Shown here piece after piece: positions 7,891 through 16,375 of a stretch of 64,000 nucleotides of DNA. Position 1 is the stretch's first letter. Every line of letters starts with the position of its first letter. The stretch is from the NCBI GenBank assembly GCA_050291245.1, contig JBNKJP010000022.1:248001-312000 (forward strand). The letters are read 5' to 3'. Source of the stretch: Thiodiazotropha sp050291245. Its GTDB lineage: Bacteria; Pseudomonadota; Gammaproteobacteria; Chromatiales; Chromatiaceae. Below the pieces are notes generated by a model, which worked only from the letters and a program-made list of their open reading frames with translations, had not been told where the DNA came from and ran no database searches. Both the position numbers and the translations under genes were made by a program.

Positions 7891-8439
7891 ATGCTGGATT
7901 TTTCGAAAAATTACTTTGATCTGTTTGGCCTGCCGATAGGCTACATCGTGGACAGCAGCTCCCTGGCGGACCGATATCGCGACCTCCAGCGGGTGGTCCA
8001 TCCGGATCGTTACGCGAATGCCACGGAACAGGAACGGCGCCTCTCCGTGCAGGGCGCCTCATTGATCAACCAGGCGTTCGAGACCCTCAAGGATCCGGTT
8101 GCCCGGGCGGCCTATCTGCTTTCGCTGCACGGTGTCGAGATGGACTCACTGAACGAGTCGACCCAGGACATGGCGTTTCTCATGCAACAGATGGAGTTGC
8201 GCGAGGAACTCGAGAACCTGGTCAATCAGTCCGGACCCTATGAGGCGGTACTCGACCTGAGCAATCGGATTCGCAAGCAGATTACCGACCTGGTGGCGCA
8301 GATGGCAGTGCTGTTCGAACGGCCCACCGCGGAACAGCTCGAAGATGCCCGGGAGATTCTGCGAAAAATGCGCTTTCTGCAAAAGCTCCGCACTGAAGTG
8401 GAACTGGCGGAAGCCGATTTGGAAGATAAATTTAACTAG
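7891..8439 (+). CDS. hscB: J-domain co-chaperone HscB
   Basis: The 182-residue product is the Hsp40-type partner of HscA in Fe-S transfer from IscU. The N-terminal J domain (about residues 4-75) holds the essential VVHPDRYANA motif with His-Pro-Asp and begins with NYFDLFGLP, as in E. coli HscB. The C-terminal helical part that binds IscU contains TQDMAFLMQQMELRE. No Shine-Dalgarno precedes the ATG, because the terminator T-run occupies that space. Translation is therefore likely weak or depends on another signal. Confidence 0.96.
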   Translation: MLDFSKNYFDLFGLPIGYIVDSSSLADRYRDLQRVVHPDRYANATEQERRLSVQGASLINQAFETLKDPVARAAYLLSLHGVEMDSLNESTQDMAFLMQQMELREELENLVNQSGPYEAVLDLSNRIRKQITDLVAQMAVLFERPTAEQLEDAREILRKMRFLQKLRTEVELAEADLEDKFN

Positions 8440-8509
8440 CGCCTGTTACTCGCCGCTGGCAAAAGGGAGCGAAGGCGCGGCAGGCCAATAAGACGAGGTA
8501 GACGACGCG

Positions 8510-10378
8510 ATGGCGCTTCTTCAGATCGCCGAGCCGGGACAGACCCAGGCGCCACATCAACACCGACTGTCCGCGGGTATCGATCTCGGTACCACCAATT
8601 CCCTGGTGGCCTGTGTTCGCAGTGGCCAGGCCGAGACCCTCCCCGACGACCAGGGTCGGCATCTGCTACCCTCAGTGGTTCAGTACCTCGAGTCCGGCAT
8701 CCGCGTCGGTCACGGGGCCAAGCAGACCGAGGTTGAGGATCCCCTCAACACCATCTCCTCGGTGAAACGACTGATCGGCCGGGGGGTTGAGGAGATCAAG
8801 ACCCTGGGCTCTCAGCTGCCCTACGAGTTCGCCCAACCCGAGAGCCGGGTTCCGCGTATCAAGACCCGGATCGGTGACGTCTCCCCGATCGAAGTCTCGG
8901 CGGAGATACTTCGGCAGCTCTCCGAAAGGGCGGAAAACACCCTCGGCGGTCCCCTGCAGGGGGTGGTGATCACCGTGCCCGCCTATTTCGATGAGGCACA
9001 ACGCCAGGCAACCAAGGATGCCGCCAAGCTGGCCGGGTTGCATGTGCTGCGGTTATTGAACGAACCCACCGCCGCCGCGGTGGCCTATGGTCTCGACAAG
9101 GGCGCGGAGGGTGTTCACGCGATCTACGATCTGGGCGGTGGCACCTTCGATATCTCCATTCTCAGACTCAACAAAGGGGTCTTCGAAGTCATGGCCACGG
9201 GGGGCGATTCCGCCCTGGGCGGTGACGACTTCGACCGGGCCGTGGCTGCGTGGATCATGCAGCAGGCCGGGATACCGGAGGATACGGGACAGGCCATGAT
9301 CAAACGCCTGATCCGGGCCGGTTGCGAGGCCAAGGAGGCGCTCACTGACAAGCCCGTAACCGATATTGTGGTCAGTCTGGAAGATGCCTCCGAATGGCGT
9401 GGTAGCCTGGATCGGACACAGTTTCACGCACTCATCGATCCTCTGGTGAAAAAGAGCCTGATGGCCTGTCGCCGCACCCTGCGGGATGCGGGGGTCGCCC
9501 CGGAAGAGATTCAGGATGTGGTGATGGTGGGTGGCTCGACCCGAGTGCCCCGGGTGCGGGAAATGGTGGGAGAACTCTTCGCCACCGAACCCCTGGTGGA
9601 CATCGACCCGGACCGGGTGGTCGCCGTGGGCGCGGCGATCCAGGCGGATATCCTGGTGGGCAACAAGCCCGGGGATGAGATGCTGCTGCTGGACGTGATT
9701 CCCCTCTCTCTGGGTATCGAAACCATGGGTGGGCTGACGGAAAAGCTGATCAATCGCAATACCACCATTCCGGTGGCCCGGGCCCAGGAGTTCACCACCT
9801 TCAAGGACGGTCAGACCGCGATGGCGATCCATGTGGTGCAGGGCGAGCGGGAGCTGGTTTCCGATTGCCGCTCTCTGGCGCGTTTCGAATTGCGCGGGAT
9901 TCCTCCGATGGTGGCGGGCGCCGCGCGCATCCGGGTAACCTTCGCGGTGGACGCGGATGGTTTGCTGAGCGTCAGCGCGATTGAACAGAGCAGTGGCGTA
10001 CAGGCCCATATCGAGGTCAAACCCTCCTATGGCCTGACCGATCAGGAGATCGAAACCATGCTGCGCGACTCCATCGCCCACGCCGGCGAGGACAAGCTGG
10101 CACGCAATCTGAGGGAGCAGCAGGTCGAGGCGGAACGGGTCGTCGAGGCCCTGGTCAGCGCCTTGGCGGAGGATGGGGATCGTCTGCTGGATGCGGCGGA
10201 ACGCGCCCGGGTGGACCGGGCTCTGAATGATCTCAAGGCGGTGGTTGACGGGACCGACCCGCAACAGATCAAGGCGCGCATCGCAGAGTTGGAAAAGACC
10301 TGTGGTTTTTATGTGGAACGCCGAATGAACCAGAGTATCCAACAGGCCATGTCCGGCCACAGCCTGGATGAATTTTGA
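8510..10378 (+). CDS. hscA: Hsp70-class Fe-S chaperone HscA
   Basis: The 622-residue DnaK relative helps release clusters from IscU. The ATPase domain shows GIDLGTTNSLVA, AVAYGLDKG, IYDLGGGTFDISIL and VVMVGGSTRVPRVRE. The substrate-binding domain begins at about residue 385 (LLLDVIPLSLGIETMGGL), and the helical lid follows. The N-terminal extension of about 20 residues before GIDLGTT is usual for HscA. It sits 70 bases after hscB and 12 before fdx in normal isc order. Confidence 0.97.
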   Translation: MALLQIAEPGQTQAPHQHRLSAGIDLGTTNSLVACVRSGQAETLPDDQGRHLLPSVVQYLESGIRVGHGAKQTEVEDPLNTISSVKRLIGRGVEEIKTLGSQLPYEFAQPESRVPRIKTRIGDVSPIEVSAEILRQLSERAENTLGGPLQGVVITVPAYFDEAQRQATKDAAKLAGLHVLRLLNEPTAAAVAYGLDKGAEGVHAIYDLGGGTFDISILRLNKGVFEVMATGGDSALGGDDFDRAVAAWIMQQAGIPEDTGQAMIKRLIRAGCEAKEALTDKPVTDIVVSLEDASEWRGSLDRTQFHALIDPLVKKSLMACRRTLRDAGVAPEEIQDVVMVGGSTRVPRVREMVGELFATEPLVDIDPDRVVAVGAAIQADILVGNKPGDEMLLLDVIPLSLGIETMGGLTEKLINRNTTIPVARAQEFTTFKDGQTAMAIHVVQGERELVSDCRSLARFELRGIPPMVAGAARIRVTFAVDADGLLSVSAIEQSSGVQAHIEVKPSYGLTDQEIETMLRDSIAHAGEDKLARNLREQQVEAERVVEALVSALAEDGDRLLDAAERARVDRALNDLKAVVDGTDPQQIKARIAELEKTCGFYVERRMNQSIQQAMSGHSLDEF

Positions 10379-10390
10379 CAGAGACAGCGC

Positions 10391-10729
10391 ATGACACGAG
10401 TTATCTTTCTGCCCCATGAAGAGATCTGCCCGGAAGGTGCGGTGATTGATGTCGAACCGGGCACCACCCTGTGTGACGCGGCACTGCAGAACGGCATCGA
10501 GATCGAGCATGCCTGCGAAAAATCCTGCGCCTGCACCACCTGCCATGTGATCGTTCGGGAGGGATTTGATTCTCTCGACGAGGCCGACGAAATGGAAGAG
10601 GATATGCTCGACAAGGCCTGGGGACTGGAGCCGGAATCCCGTCTGAGCTGTCAGGCGAAGGTCGGAGAGGTGGATCTCGTGGTCGAGATTCCCAAGTACA
10701 CAATCAATATGGTGTCAGAGCATCACTGA
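10391..10729 (+). CDS. fdx: Isc-type [2Fe-2S] ferredoxin
   Basis: The 112-residue adrenodoxin-type ferredoxin supplies electrons to Fe-S assembly by IscS/IscU. The cluster ligands are the three cysteines in ACEKSCACTTCH plus a fourth in SRLSCQAKV. The C-terminus YTINMVSEHH resembles E. coli Fdx. It lies between hscA and iscX with short gaps. Confidence 0.96.
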   Translation: MTRVIFLPHEEICPEGAVIDVEPGTTLCDAALQNGIEIEHACEKSCACTTCHVIVREGFDSLDEADEMEEDMLDKAWGLEPESRLSCQAKVGEVDLVVEIPKYTINMVSEHH

Positions 10730-10738
10730 GAGGTTGGC

Positions 10739-10939
10739 ATGGGATTGAAATGGGTCGACAGCATCAATATTGCGATTGAACTCGATGAGGCGTATCCGGA
10801 TGTGGATCCCCGCACCGTCAACTTCGTCGACCTGCGCAACTGGGTGATGGCCCTGGAGGACTTTGACGATGAACCCGAACACTCGGGTGAAAAGATTCTC
10901 GAAGCCATCCAGTCGGCCTGGATCGAAGAGCGGGAGTGA
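10739..10939 (+). CDS. iscX: IscX (YfhJ) Fe-S assembly regulator
   Basis: This small acidic 66-residue protein matches IscX throughout: MGLKWVDSINIAIELDEAYP, NFVDLRNWVMALEDF and the end IQSAWIEERE. IscX binds IscS and iron and tunes cluster synthesis. It follows fdx by nine bases and is the usual last gene of the isc operon. Confidence 0.96.
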   Translation: MGLKWVDSINIAIELDEAYPDVDPRTVNFVDLRNWVMALEDFDDEPEHSGEKILEAIQSAWIEERE

Positions 10940-10983
10940 TGCCCGGGTTCCACTTAACCCAATAGTCACTTCAACACGCTGAC

Positions 10984-11511
10984 ATGGAAAGAAAGGAAAC
11001 CAAGGTCTCACCCACTCCGGGACGGCGCGTGCTACGCTGGGCGTCCGAGCTCCTGGGGTTGTTACTGGTTCTGTTCCTGGTTCATCTCTGGCAAACTCGT
11101 GATCTGGTGGTTGGCGATGCGCCAGCTCTGGTGGGGGAGACTCTGGCAGGGGAAAACTTCGATCTGTCAGCCGTCGGGAACAGACCGGTATTGATCCATT
11201 TCTGGGCCACCTGGTGTCCGGTTTGTGGCGTTGAGGCGGACAGTATCGACAGTCTGTCACAGGCGTATCCGGTGATCACCGTAGCCATGCAGTCGGGTTC
11301 GGCCCGGGAAGTTCGTGAACATCTGCAGGCCCATGATCTGGGTTTCAACACCATCAATGATGCCGATGGGCGTATCGCCACTGACTGGCACGTGAAAGGT
11401 CTGCCCACCAGCTATATCGTGGACAAGGATATGAAGATCCGGTTTGTTACCGTAGGCTACACACCCGAACTGACACTGCGGTTACGCCTATGGCTTTCGG
11501 AACACTCCTGA
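10984..11511 (+). CDS. Membrane-anchored thioredoxin-like protein (ScsD/TlpA type)
   Basis: The 175-residue product has one N-terminal transmembrane segment (about residues 22-41, LLGLLLVLFLVHLW) and a periplasmic thioredoxin domain. The active site is WCPVC in HFWATWCPVCGVE, and the cis-proline segment is KGLPTSYIVDKD. It resembles ScsD and other DsbE-like disulfide reductases. It starts 44 bases after iscX on the same strand and probably shares the transcript. Its partners are not apparent. Confidence 0.85.
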   Translation: MERKETKVSPTPGRRVLRWASELLGLLLVLFLVHLWQTRDLVVGDAPALVGETLAGENFDLSAVGNRPVLIHFWATWCPVCGVEADSIDSLSQAYPVITVAMQSGSAREVREHLQAHDLGFNTINDADGRIATDWHVKGLPTSYIVDKDMKIRFVTVGYTPELTLRLRLWLSEHS

Positions 11512-11531
11512 ATCGCGAGGAGATCTGTGTT

Positions 11532-12923
11532 ATGTCATCGTTGTTGAGATGGGTGACTTTGCTGGTGCTCGGCCTGTCGTTTTGGGGCTGCACCACCGTG
11601 CCCACCCTCTCCGAGCATCAGGTCATCGAAGAGTATGATGAGATTTCGGCTTTCAAGGGACGTTTGAGCGAGGATCTGGCCAAGGGTCGGTTCGACCTGG
11701 CGCCCAAGGGGTTTGCCCGCTCCCAGGAGATCCTGTTGCAGGCGATCTCCCTCGGACGTACCCGTAATAACGAGAAGGTGGCCAAGACCCTGGAGGAAGG
11801 CTGGCGGGTGATCAGTAAGGCCGAGGCGGATGCCAATGTATCCAAGGCCCTGATGCGCGAAGTGCTGGAAGCCCGAAGTCTGGCCATAGAAGCCGGAGCC
11901 GATACCCTGCAGGAAGAACGATTCAAGGCGCTGGATAACAAGCTGCGCACCGCCTCCCAACTGGTGGAAGAGGGCGATCCGGAGGCCGCCAAGAAATGGC
12001 GTCCGGAGATGCTCGAAGGCTACTCCCAGATTGAACTGGAGGCCCTCAAGCAGGAGGCGACGGAGAATGCCCGCAAGGATATCCAAACGGCGGAGCAGAA
12101 CGAGGCGGATGAATACGCACCCAAGACGCTGAAACGGGCCAATGACGAGCTGACACTCGCCATTGCCGTGCTCGAAACCAATCGCAGTCAGCGGGAAAAG
12201 GCCAGGAATCATGCCCTGCAGGCCAGCAAACTGGCCCGACGCAGCATCGAAATCACCGAATTGATCAAGGATTTCGACAGCCGGAAGTTTACCCCGGAGG
12301 ATATTCTGCTCTGGTATCAGAATCAGCTCAATCAGATCAATGAACCCCTATCCGAAGAACTGCCCTTCGATCAACCCAACCACGAAGTGGTGCAGATCCT
12401 CCGCGATAAACTCAAACACTATGTAACCATGCAACGTACCGAATTGGCGACACGGATCGATCTGGAGACCCGCCTGGCAACCATGGAGCGGCAGAACCGT
12501 GAGGCCCAGGAGCGCTTCGACAAGATCCAGCGGCTGTTCTCGCCCTACGAAGCCAATGTCTACCGGCAGGGTCACAATGTCCTGCTGGAACTGCATGCCT
12601 TCAACTTTCCCAGCGGTGGCGCGGATATCCAGGCGGAAAATTTCGTCCTGCTGGATAAAATCATCACGGCGGTGAACACCTTTCCCAACCCCAATGTCGT
12701 GGTCTCGGGACATACCGATTCGGTTGGCAGTGCCGAAGCAAACCTGACATTATCCCAACAACGAGCCGAGACCGTTGCCTCTTTTCTGGAGAAGCTCGGG
12801 GGTGTGAAACGTACCCGCCTGACGGCTATCGGTTATGGTGAAACCCGCCCTGTGGCCAACAACGAAACGGAAGAGGGACGCAAGACCAATCGACGTATCG
12901 AGGTATTGATAATCAATGAATAG
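11532..12923 (+). CDS. OmpA-family lipoprotein with coiled-coil periplasmic region
   Basis: I use the ATG at 11532, with a GAGGAG site upstream, rather than the earlier in-frame start inside the previous gene. The 463-residue product has a lipoprotein signal with FWGC (Cys20), a long helical, charged region with DUF4398-like repeats (residues 30-330), and a C-terminal OmpA domain. The latter shows VVVSGHTDSVGSAEANL, LSQQRAETV and GRKTNRRIEVLI, the peptidoglycan-binding signature. It likely tethers outer membrane and cell wall. Its end overlaps the korA start by eight bases, so the two are coupled. Confidence 0.88.
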   Translation: MSSLLRWVTLLVLGLSFWGCTTVPTLSEHQVIEEYDEISAFKGRLSEDLAKGRFDLAPKGFARSQEILLQAISLGRTRNNEKVAKTLEEGWRVISKAEADANVSKALMREVLEARSLAIEAGADTLQEERFKALDNKLRTASQLVEEGDPEAAKKWRPEMLEGYSQIELEALKQEATENARKDIQTAEQNEADEYAPKTLKRANDELTLAIAVLETNRSQREKARNHALQASKLARRSIEITELIKDFDSRKFTPEDILLWYQNQLNQINEPLSEELPFDQPNHEVVQILRDKLKHYVTMQRTELATRIDLETRLATMERQNREAQERFDKIQRLFSPYEANVYRQGHNVLLELHAFNFPSGGADIQAENFVLLDKIITAVNTFPNPNVVVSGHTDSVGSAEANLTLSQQRAETVASFLEKLGGVKRTRLTAIGYGETRPVANNETEEGRKTNRRIEVLIINE

Positions 12924-14628
12924 TCCCCAAGAACCCAGGTTATCATACGCCGTCGCGGTCACCGGATCCGGCGGCAGCGGGGCGGTAACCACCGGGCGGA
13001 TCCTTCTGGAGGCGGCGGCTCACAGCGGCTTCCAGGGAATGATGACCCGTTCAGCGGGACCCCAGATACGCGGTGGTGAATCCGCCTCGATGATCCGGTT
13101 CGGAGTTGCCCCGGTGGAGTGCATGGGGGATGAATACGATCTTCTGGTGGCCCTCGACTGGCTGAATATCGAACGCTTCGCGGATGAGATTCCTCTCGGC
13201 GATAAAAGTCTGATTCTCTACGATCCCAAGGCAGGGGAGGTGCCCGCTCTATTGCGCAGCAACGGCGCGGAGGTGCGCGAAGCCCCCTTCAAGATCCTGG
13301 CTTCCGGGCTACCGGAGGGACGTGTCAACATGGTCGCCCTGGGCGCCGCCGCGGTGGTTTGCGGTCTCTCCCTGGATGCCATGAAAGCGGGTGTCCGGAA
13401 GGTGCTTTCCAACAAAGGCGACCAGGTTCTCGAGAATGCACTGCATGCCGTGGAGCTGGGGTACAACCATGACCGGCATCCACAGATCGAGCTGGCAGCA
13501 CCCGATAAGCAGGTCAACCGCTGGAGTATCACCGGTAATCAGGCTTGTGGCCTGGGTGCACTGCGCGGCGGCATCCGGTTTGTCGCGGCCTATCCGATTA
13601 CCCCGGCCAGCGAGATTCTGGAGTGGCTGGCGCCGCGTCTGGAAAAGGTGGGAGGTTCCCTGCTACAGGCAGAAGACGAACTGGCGTCGGTTAATATGAT
13701 CATCGGTGCGTCTTTCGGGGGTATACCGTCCCTGACGGCCACATCCGGTCCCGGTCTGAGTTTGATGGTGGAAGGCCTGGGTCTGGCACTGGTAAGCGAA
13801 ACCCCGGTCACCGTGATCAATGTGATGCGTGGTGGTCCTTCCACCGGTATCCCCACCAAGTCCGAGCAATCCGATCTGAATCAGGCACTGTACGGTCTGC
13901 ATGGGGATGCGCCTCATCTGGTACTGGCGCCGTTGTCGATCCGCGATGCGGTATTTACCACCCAATGGGCGGTTCAATTAGCGGAACATCTGCAGACGGT
14001 TGCACTGGTGCTCTCCGATCAGTCTTTGGGACAATCCCAGGCCATCATCGAGGCCACTGAAGCGGCCGACCTGCCCCTCGCACGAAAGGTCGAAACCCAG
14101 CCGGATGCGGATTACCACCGTTACCAGGAGAGTCCGGATCATGTCTCACCCATGACCCTGCCGGGTACCCCCTGTGGCATGTATACCGCCGATGGATTGG
14201 AACACAACACCCGGGGAACACCCTCGAGCATGGCCGTGGACCATCGGGAACAGTTGAACAAAAGGCTGCACAAATTGATCGACTTCGATTTCGGTGCGGA
14301 GTGGGCGGAGATCTCGGGTGACGGCAAGGTCTGCCTGATTACCTGGGGTTCCAGTTGCGGCGCGGTCAAGGAAGCCGCGCAACGACTTCGCGAGGCCGGG
14401 CAGTCGATTAAAGTGATTGCATTAAGGCTGCTTGCACCTCTGCAGAAATCCGCGCTTCAACAGGCCTTGAAGGGAGTGGAGCAAGTTGTGGTCGTGGAGC
14501 AGAATCATGGGGGGCAGCTTTACCACTATCTGCATTCCGAAGAAGTCCTGCCCCCTCATGCCGTCTCTTTAGCACAACCGGGACCCTTGCCCATACGCCC
14601 GGGCCGGATTGTGAGGGAATTGGAATAA
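12916..14628 (+). CDS. korA: 2-oxoacid:ferredoxin oxidoreductase, fused gamma-alpha subunit
   Basis: The 570-residue product joins the gamma domain (residues 1-190, with VTGSGGSGAVTTGRIL and IRGGESASMIRFG) to the alpha domain (from about 200, with AAYPITPASEILEWL, TATSGPGLSLM and GGPSTGIPTKSEQSDLNQALYG). With a beta subunit this enzyme interconverts 2-oxoglutarate or a similar 2-oxoacid with acyl-CoA and reduced ferredoxin. It is used in anaerobic TCA flux or the reductive TCA cycle. The start overlaps the lipoprotein gene. Its partner korB is not adjacent but lies 2.2 kb downstream beyond two reverse-strand genes. Confidence 0.92.
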   Translation: MNSPQEPRLSYAVAVTGSGGSGAVTTGRILLEAAAHSGFQGMMTRSAGPQIRGGESASMIRFGVAPVECMGDEYDLLVALDWLNIERFADEIPLGDKSLILYDPKAGEVPALLRSNGAEVREAPFKILASGLPEGRVNMVALGAAAVVCGLSLDAMKAGVRKVLSNKGDQVLENALHAVELGYNHDRHPQIELAAPDKQVNRWSITGNQACGLGALRGGIRFVAAYPITPASEILEWLAPRLEKVGGSLLQAEDELASVNMIIGASFGGIPSLTATSGPGLSLMVEGLGLALVSETPVTVINVMRGGPSTGIPTKSEQSDLNQALYGLHGDAPHLVLAPLSIRDAVFTTQWAVQLAEHLQTVALVLSDQSLGQSQAIIEATEAADLPLARKVETQPDADYHRYQESPDHVSPMTLPGTPCGMYTADGLEHNTRGTPSSMAVDHREQLNKRLHKLIDFDFGAEWAEISGDGKVCLITWGSSCGAVKEAAQRLREAGQSIKVIALRLLAPLQKSALQQALKGVEQVVVVEQNHGGQLYHYLHSEEVLPPHAVSLAQPGPLPIRPGRIVRELE

Positions 14629-14974
14629 GATGCGAGTGGCGCTTCGTGACCTTCGTGCTCTTAGCGGGCTATGTGATTGAAATGTTCAAGAGAAAATTAG
14701 CGGCAAATATCGTCTCTGTGCAGTCGAATGGGTGCATGGATGCACTGTTTACGACCCTTCCAAGTAACTCAACGCATTCCCATGCTCTGCGTGGGAATGC
14801 CTACTAAGCTTGTTGTGACGATCAGCCTTGCTGAGTGATTCGTACCCCAGTCTGCGTTCCCACGCGGAGCGTGGGAACGAGAAAAAAAGACTCCGATTCG
14901 ACCGCTTGCGATTAAGCCCAGGTGGTTCGGCGGTTGCCACTTACGATGAACTTATCCATTAATCACTGGATAGA
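14629..14974. other. Intergenic region after korA with a hairpin-pair repeat element
   Basis: It holds the roughly 110-base repeat element listed separately. A 64-codon frame on the minus strand (PRSAWERRLG) only translates that repeat. I see no gene. Confidence 0.6.
14771..14883. repeat. Hairpin-pair (REP/BIME-like) repeat element, copy A
   Basis: Two palindromes, GCATTCCCA...TGGGAATGC (14774-14800) and CGTTCCCACGC-GGA-GCGTGGGAACG (14855-14879), flank a 54-base spacer. The same arrangement occurs reversed at 62466-62580, with 45 of 54 spacer bases identical. It looks like a mobilised non-coding element of the REP class. Confidence 0.85.
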
Positions 14975-15718
14975 TCAGCTCAAGGTCAGGCTCCCGTCCT
15001 GGGCAATGTGGAGCTTTTCGATATCCAGTTTGAAACTGCTGAAGTAGAGCTGTTTGGCAATCTCCCGGATGGTGTTGATCGTGTTCTGATCCTGGGTCTG
15101 TTTCAGGGTGTCGGCAAACATCGCCATCCAGTTGCCGGTCATGGCGAGGTACTCGTAGAGTTTTTGGCGTTGTTTCTGAGTGCCATTGTTGAGGATCGTG
15201 TTCATGGTGTCATTATTGGCAAAGACCTGACGAATCTGGCTGTGCAGCACAGGAATTTTTTCATCCGGTATTTCCGCGCCGCCGTTGTAGGCGGACCAGG
15301 CACCGTAGAGGAAGGAGGCTACGGCGGTGGCCAGATCTCCATTCGGGACACCCGCCGCCTTTTCGATGCGCTGCTGGATGTAGAGGGCGATGTTGAAGAT
15401 CTTGGCCATATTGGCCCGGTTCTGTTCGGGGAAGGCGTTCGACAGTTCGGTGGCCGAGGTCGAGACATTACCCGCGGCATTGACCAGTTCCTCCTGGGTG
15501 ATGGTACTGATCTCGCGGGCGAAGGCCTTTCCCGAGTCCTCCGAACCGGAGTGGGTGGCCATGCCCTGGGCGGATTCCGCCAGCATTCTGTCCAGGCCTT
15601 CGATGGCAAAAGCCGGCATCGGCAGTTGTCCATTGCCCGGGGCACAGTTGATCAAGGTTGAAAAGGTGGACAGGGAGACGGTGAGCACGATCCGTGCAAT
15701 AAACTTCCGGGTGTTCAT
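14975..15718 (-). CDS. Exported protein of unknown function, paralogue of the next gene
   Basis: The 247-residue product has an N-terminal signal (MNTRKFIARIVLTVSLSTFS, then LINCAPG, which could be a lipobox). The conserved part runs from NIALYIQQRIEK through FLYGAWSAYNGGAEIPD and LYEYLAMTGNWMAMFAD to DGSLTL. The protein encoded at 15737-16375 has the same order of motifs, so the two are a tandem duplicate pair. I do not recognise the family with confidence; the YNG and NWM features recall DUF6683-type proteins. The gene points against korA and korB and lies between them. Confidence 0.75.
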   Translation of the reverse strand: MNTRKFIARIVLTVSLSTFSTLINCAPGNGQLPMPAFAIEGLDRMLAESAQGMATHSGSEDSGKAFAREISTITQEELVNAAGNVSTSATELSNAFPEQNRANMAKIFNIALYIQQRIEKAAGVPNGDLATAVASFLYGAWSAYNGGAEIPDEKIPVLHSQIRQVFANNDTMNTILNNGTQKQRQKLYEYLAMTGNWMAMFADTLKQTQDQNTINTIREIAKQLYFSSFKLDIEKLHIAQDGSLTLS

Positions 15719-15736
15719 GCGGATTCTCTATAATTT

Positions 15737-16375
15737 TTAGTGTTTCAGTGGGATCAGCATCAAGTCGCCATCCTGGCTAATAACGATGGATTCGGGCTCG
15801 ATCTTCAGGCTACGGGTAATAATCTCGCGGACCATGATCTTGACATTGTTCAATGCGGTTTCGTCCGGTTGCGTACTGAGATGATGCTGAATCATCAATA
15901 ACCAGTTGCCAACCATGGAGAAGGTTTCATAGAGGGATTGGCGTTTGCTCCGAGGGGAATCTTCATACACTTTCAGAAAATCCCCCCAGTCGGCCAGCAC
16001 CGCATGGGTTGAAGTGATCAGTCGGGGAAAGGACTTGCCGGGTATCCGTTGTCCCGGATTATAGATTGACCAGATGCCATAGAGGAAAATCGCCAGGGCG
16101 CCGTTGATATCCTGTTTTGGGAGATTCTGAAACTCCTCGAAGCGCTGCTGCAGGTAGTGCCCGATGTTAAACAGATTCTCCATCTCCTTGCGGTGTGGCT
16201 GAGGCGCGTTGCGGGCCAGTTTCTCAGCGGTTGCGGATTTTTTCCGGATGGCGCGCTGAATCTCGATTTCGGAGAGTTCTTCGAGTAGGGATTCCGGGTC
16301 CTGGCAAGCCTTGACTTCTTTGTCGGAATGGCCGGTCGAGTGAGATGTGGAATCGGGAGAATGGCTTCTAATCAT
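15737..16375 (-). CDS. Protein of unknown function, tandem paralogue of the preceding gene
   Basis: The 212-residue product carries NIGHYLQQRFEE, FLYGIWSIYNPGQRIP, LYETFSMVGNWLLMI and SQDGDLMLI, matching the exported paralogue step by step. It lacks a recognisable signal peptide: the N-terminus is polar and rich in Ser/His/Glu. One copy is thus probably cytosolic and the other exported, or this gene starts elsewhere. The two genes are 18 bases apart and form a small minus-strand unit lodged between korA and korB. No function can be assigned. Confidence 0.75.
   Translation of the reverse strand: MIRSHSPDSTSHSTGHSDKEVKACQDPESLLEELSEIEIQRAIRKKSATAEKLARNAPQPHRKEMENLFNIGHYLQQRFEEFQNLPKQDINGALAIFLYGIWSIYNPGQRIPGKSFPRLITSTHAVLADWGDFLKVYEDSPRSKRQSLYETFSMVGNWLLMIQHHLSTQPDETALNNVKIMVREIITRSLKIEPESIVISQDGDLMLIPLKH

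Noticed and set aside
9053..10546. 497-codon open frame opposite hscA and fdx
   Set aside because: It crosses two well-identified genes in the antisense direction and has a His/Gln-rich composition typical of shadows.
14749..14940. 63-codon frame with PRSAWERRLG
   Set aside because: It only translates the paired-hairpin repeat; this peptide is a known annotation artefact of such repeats.
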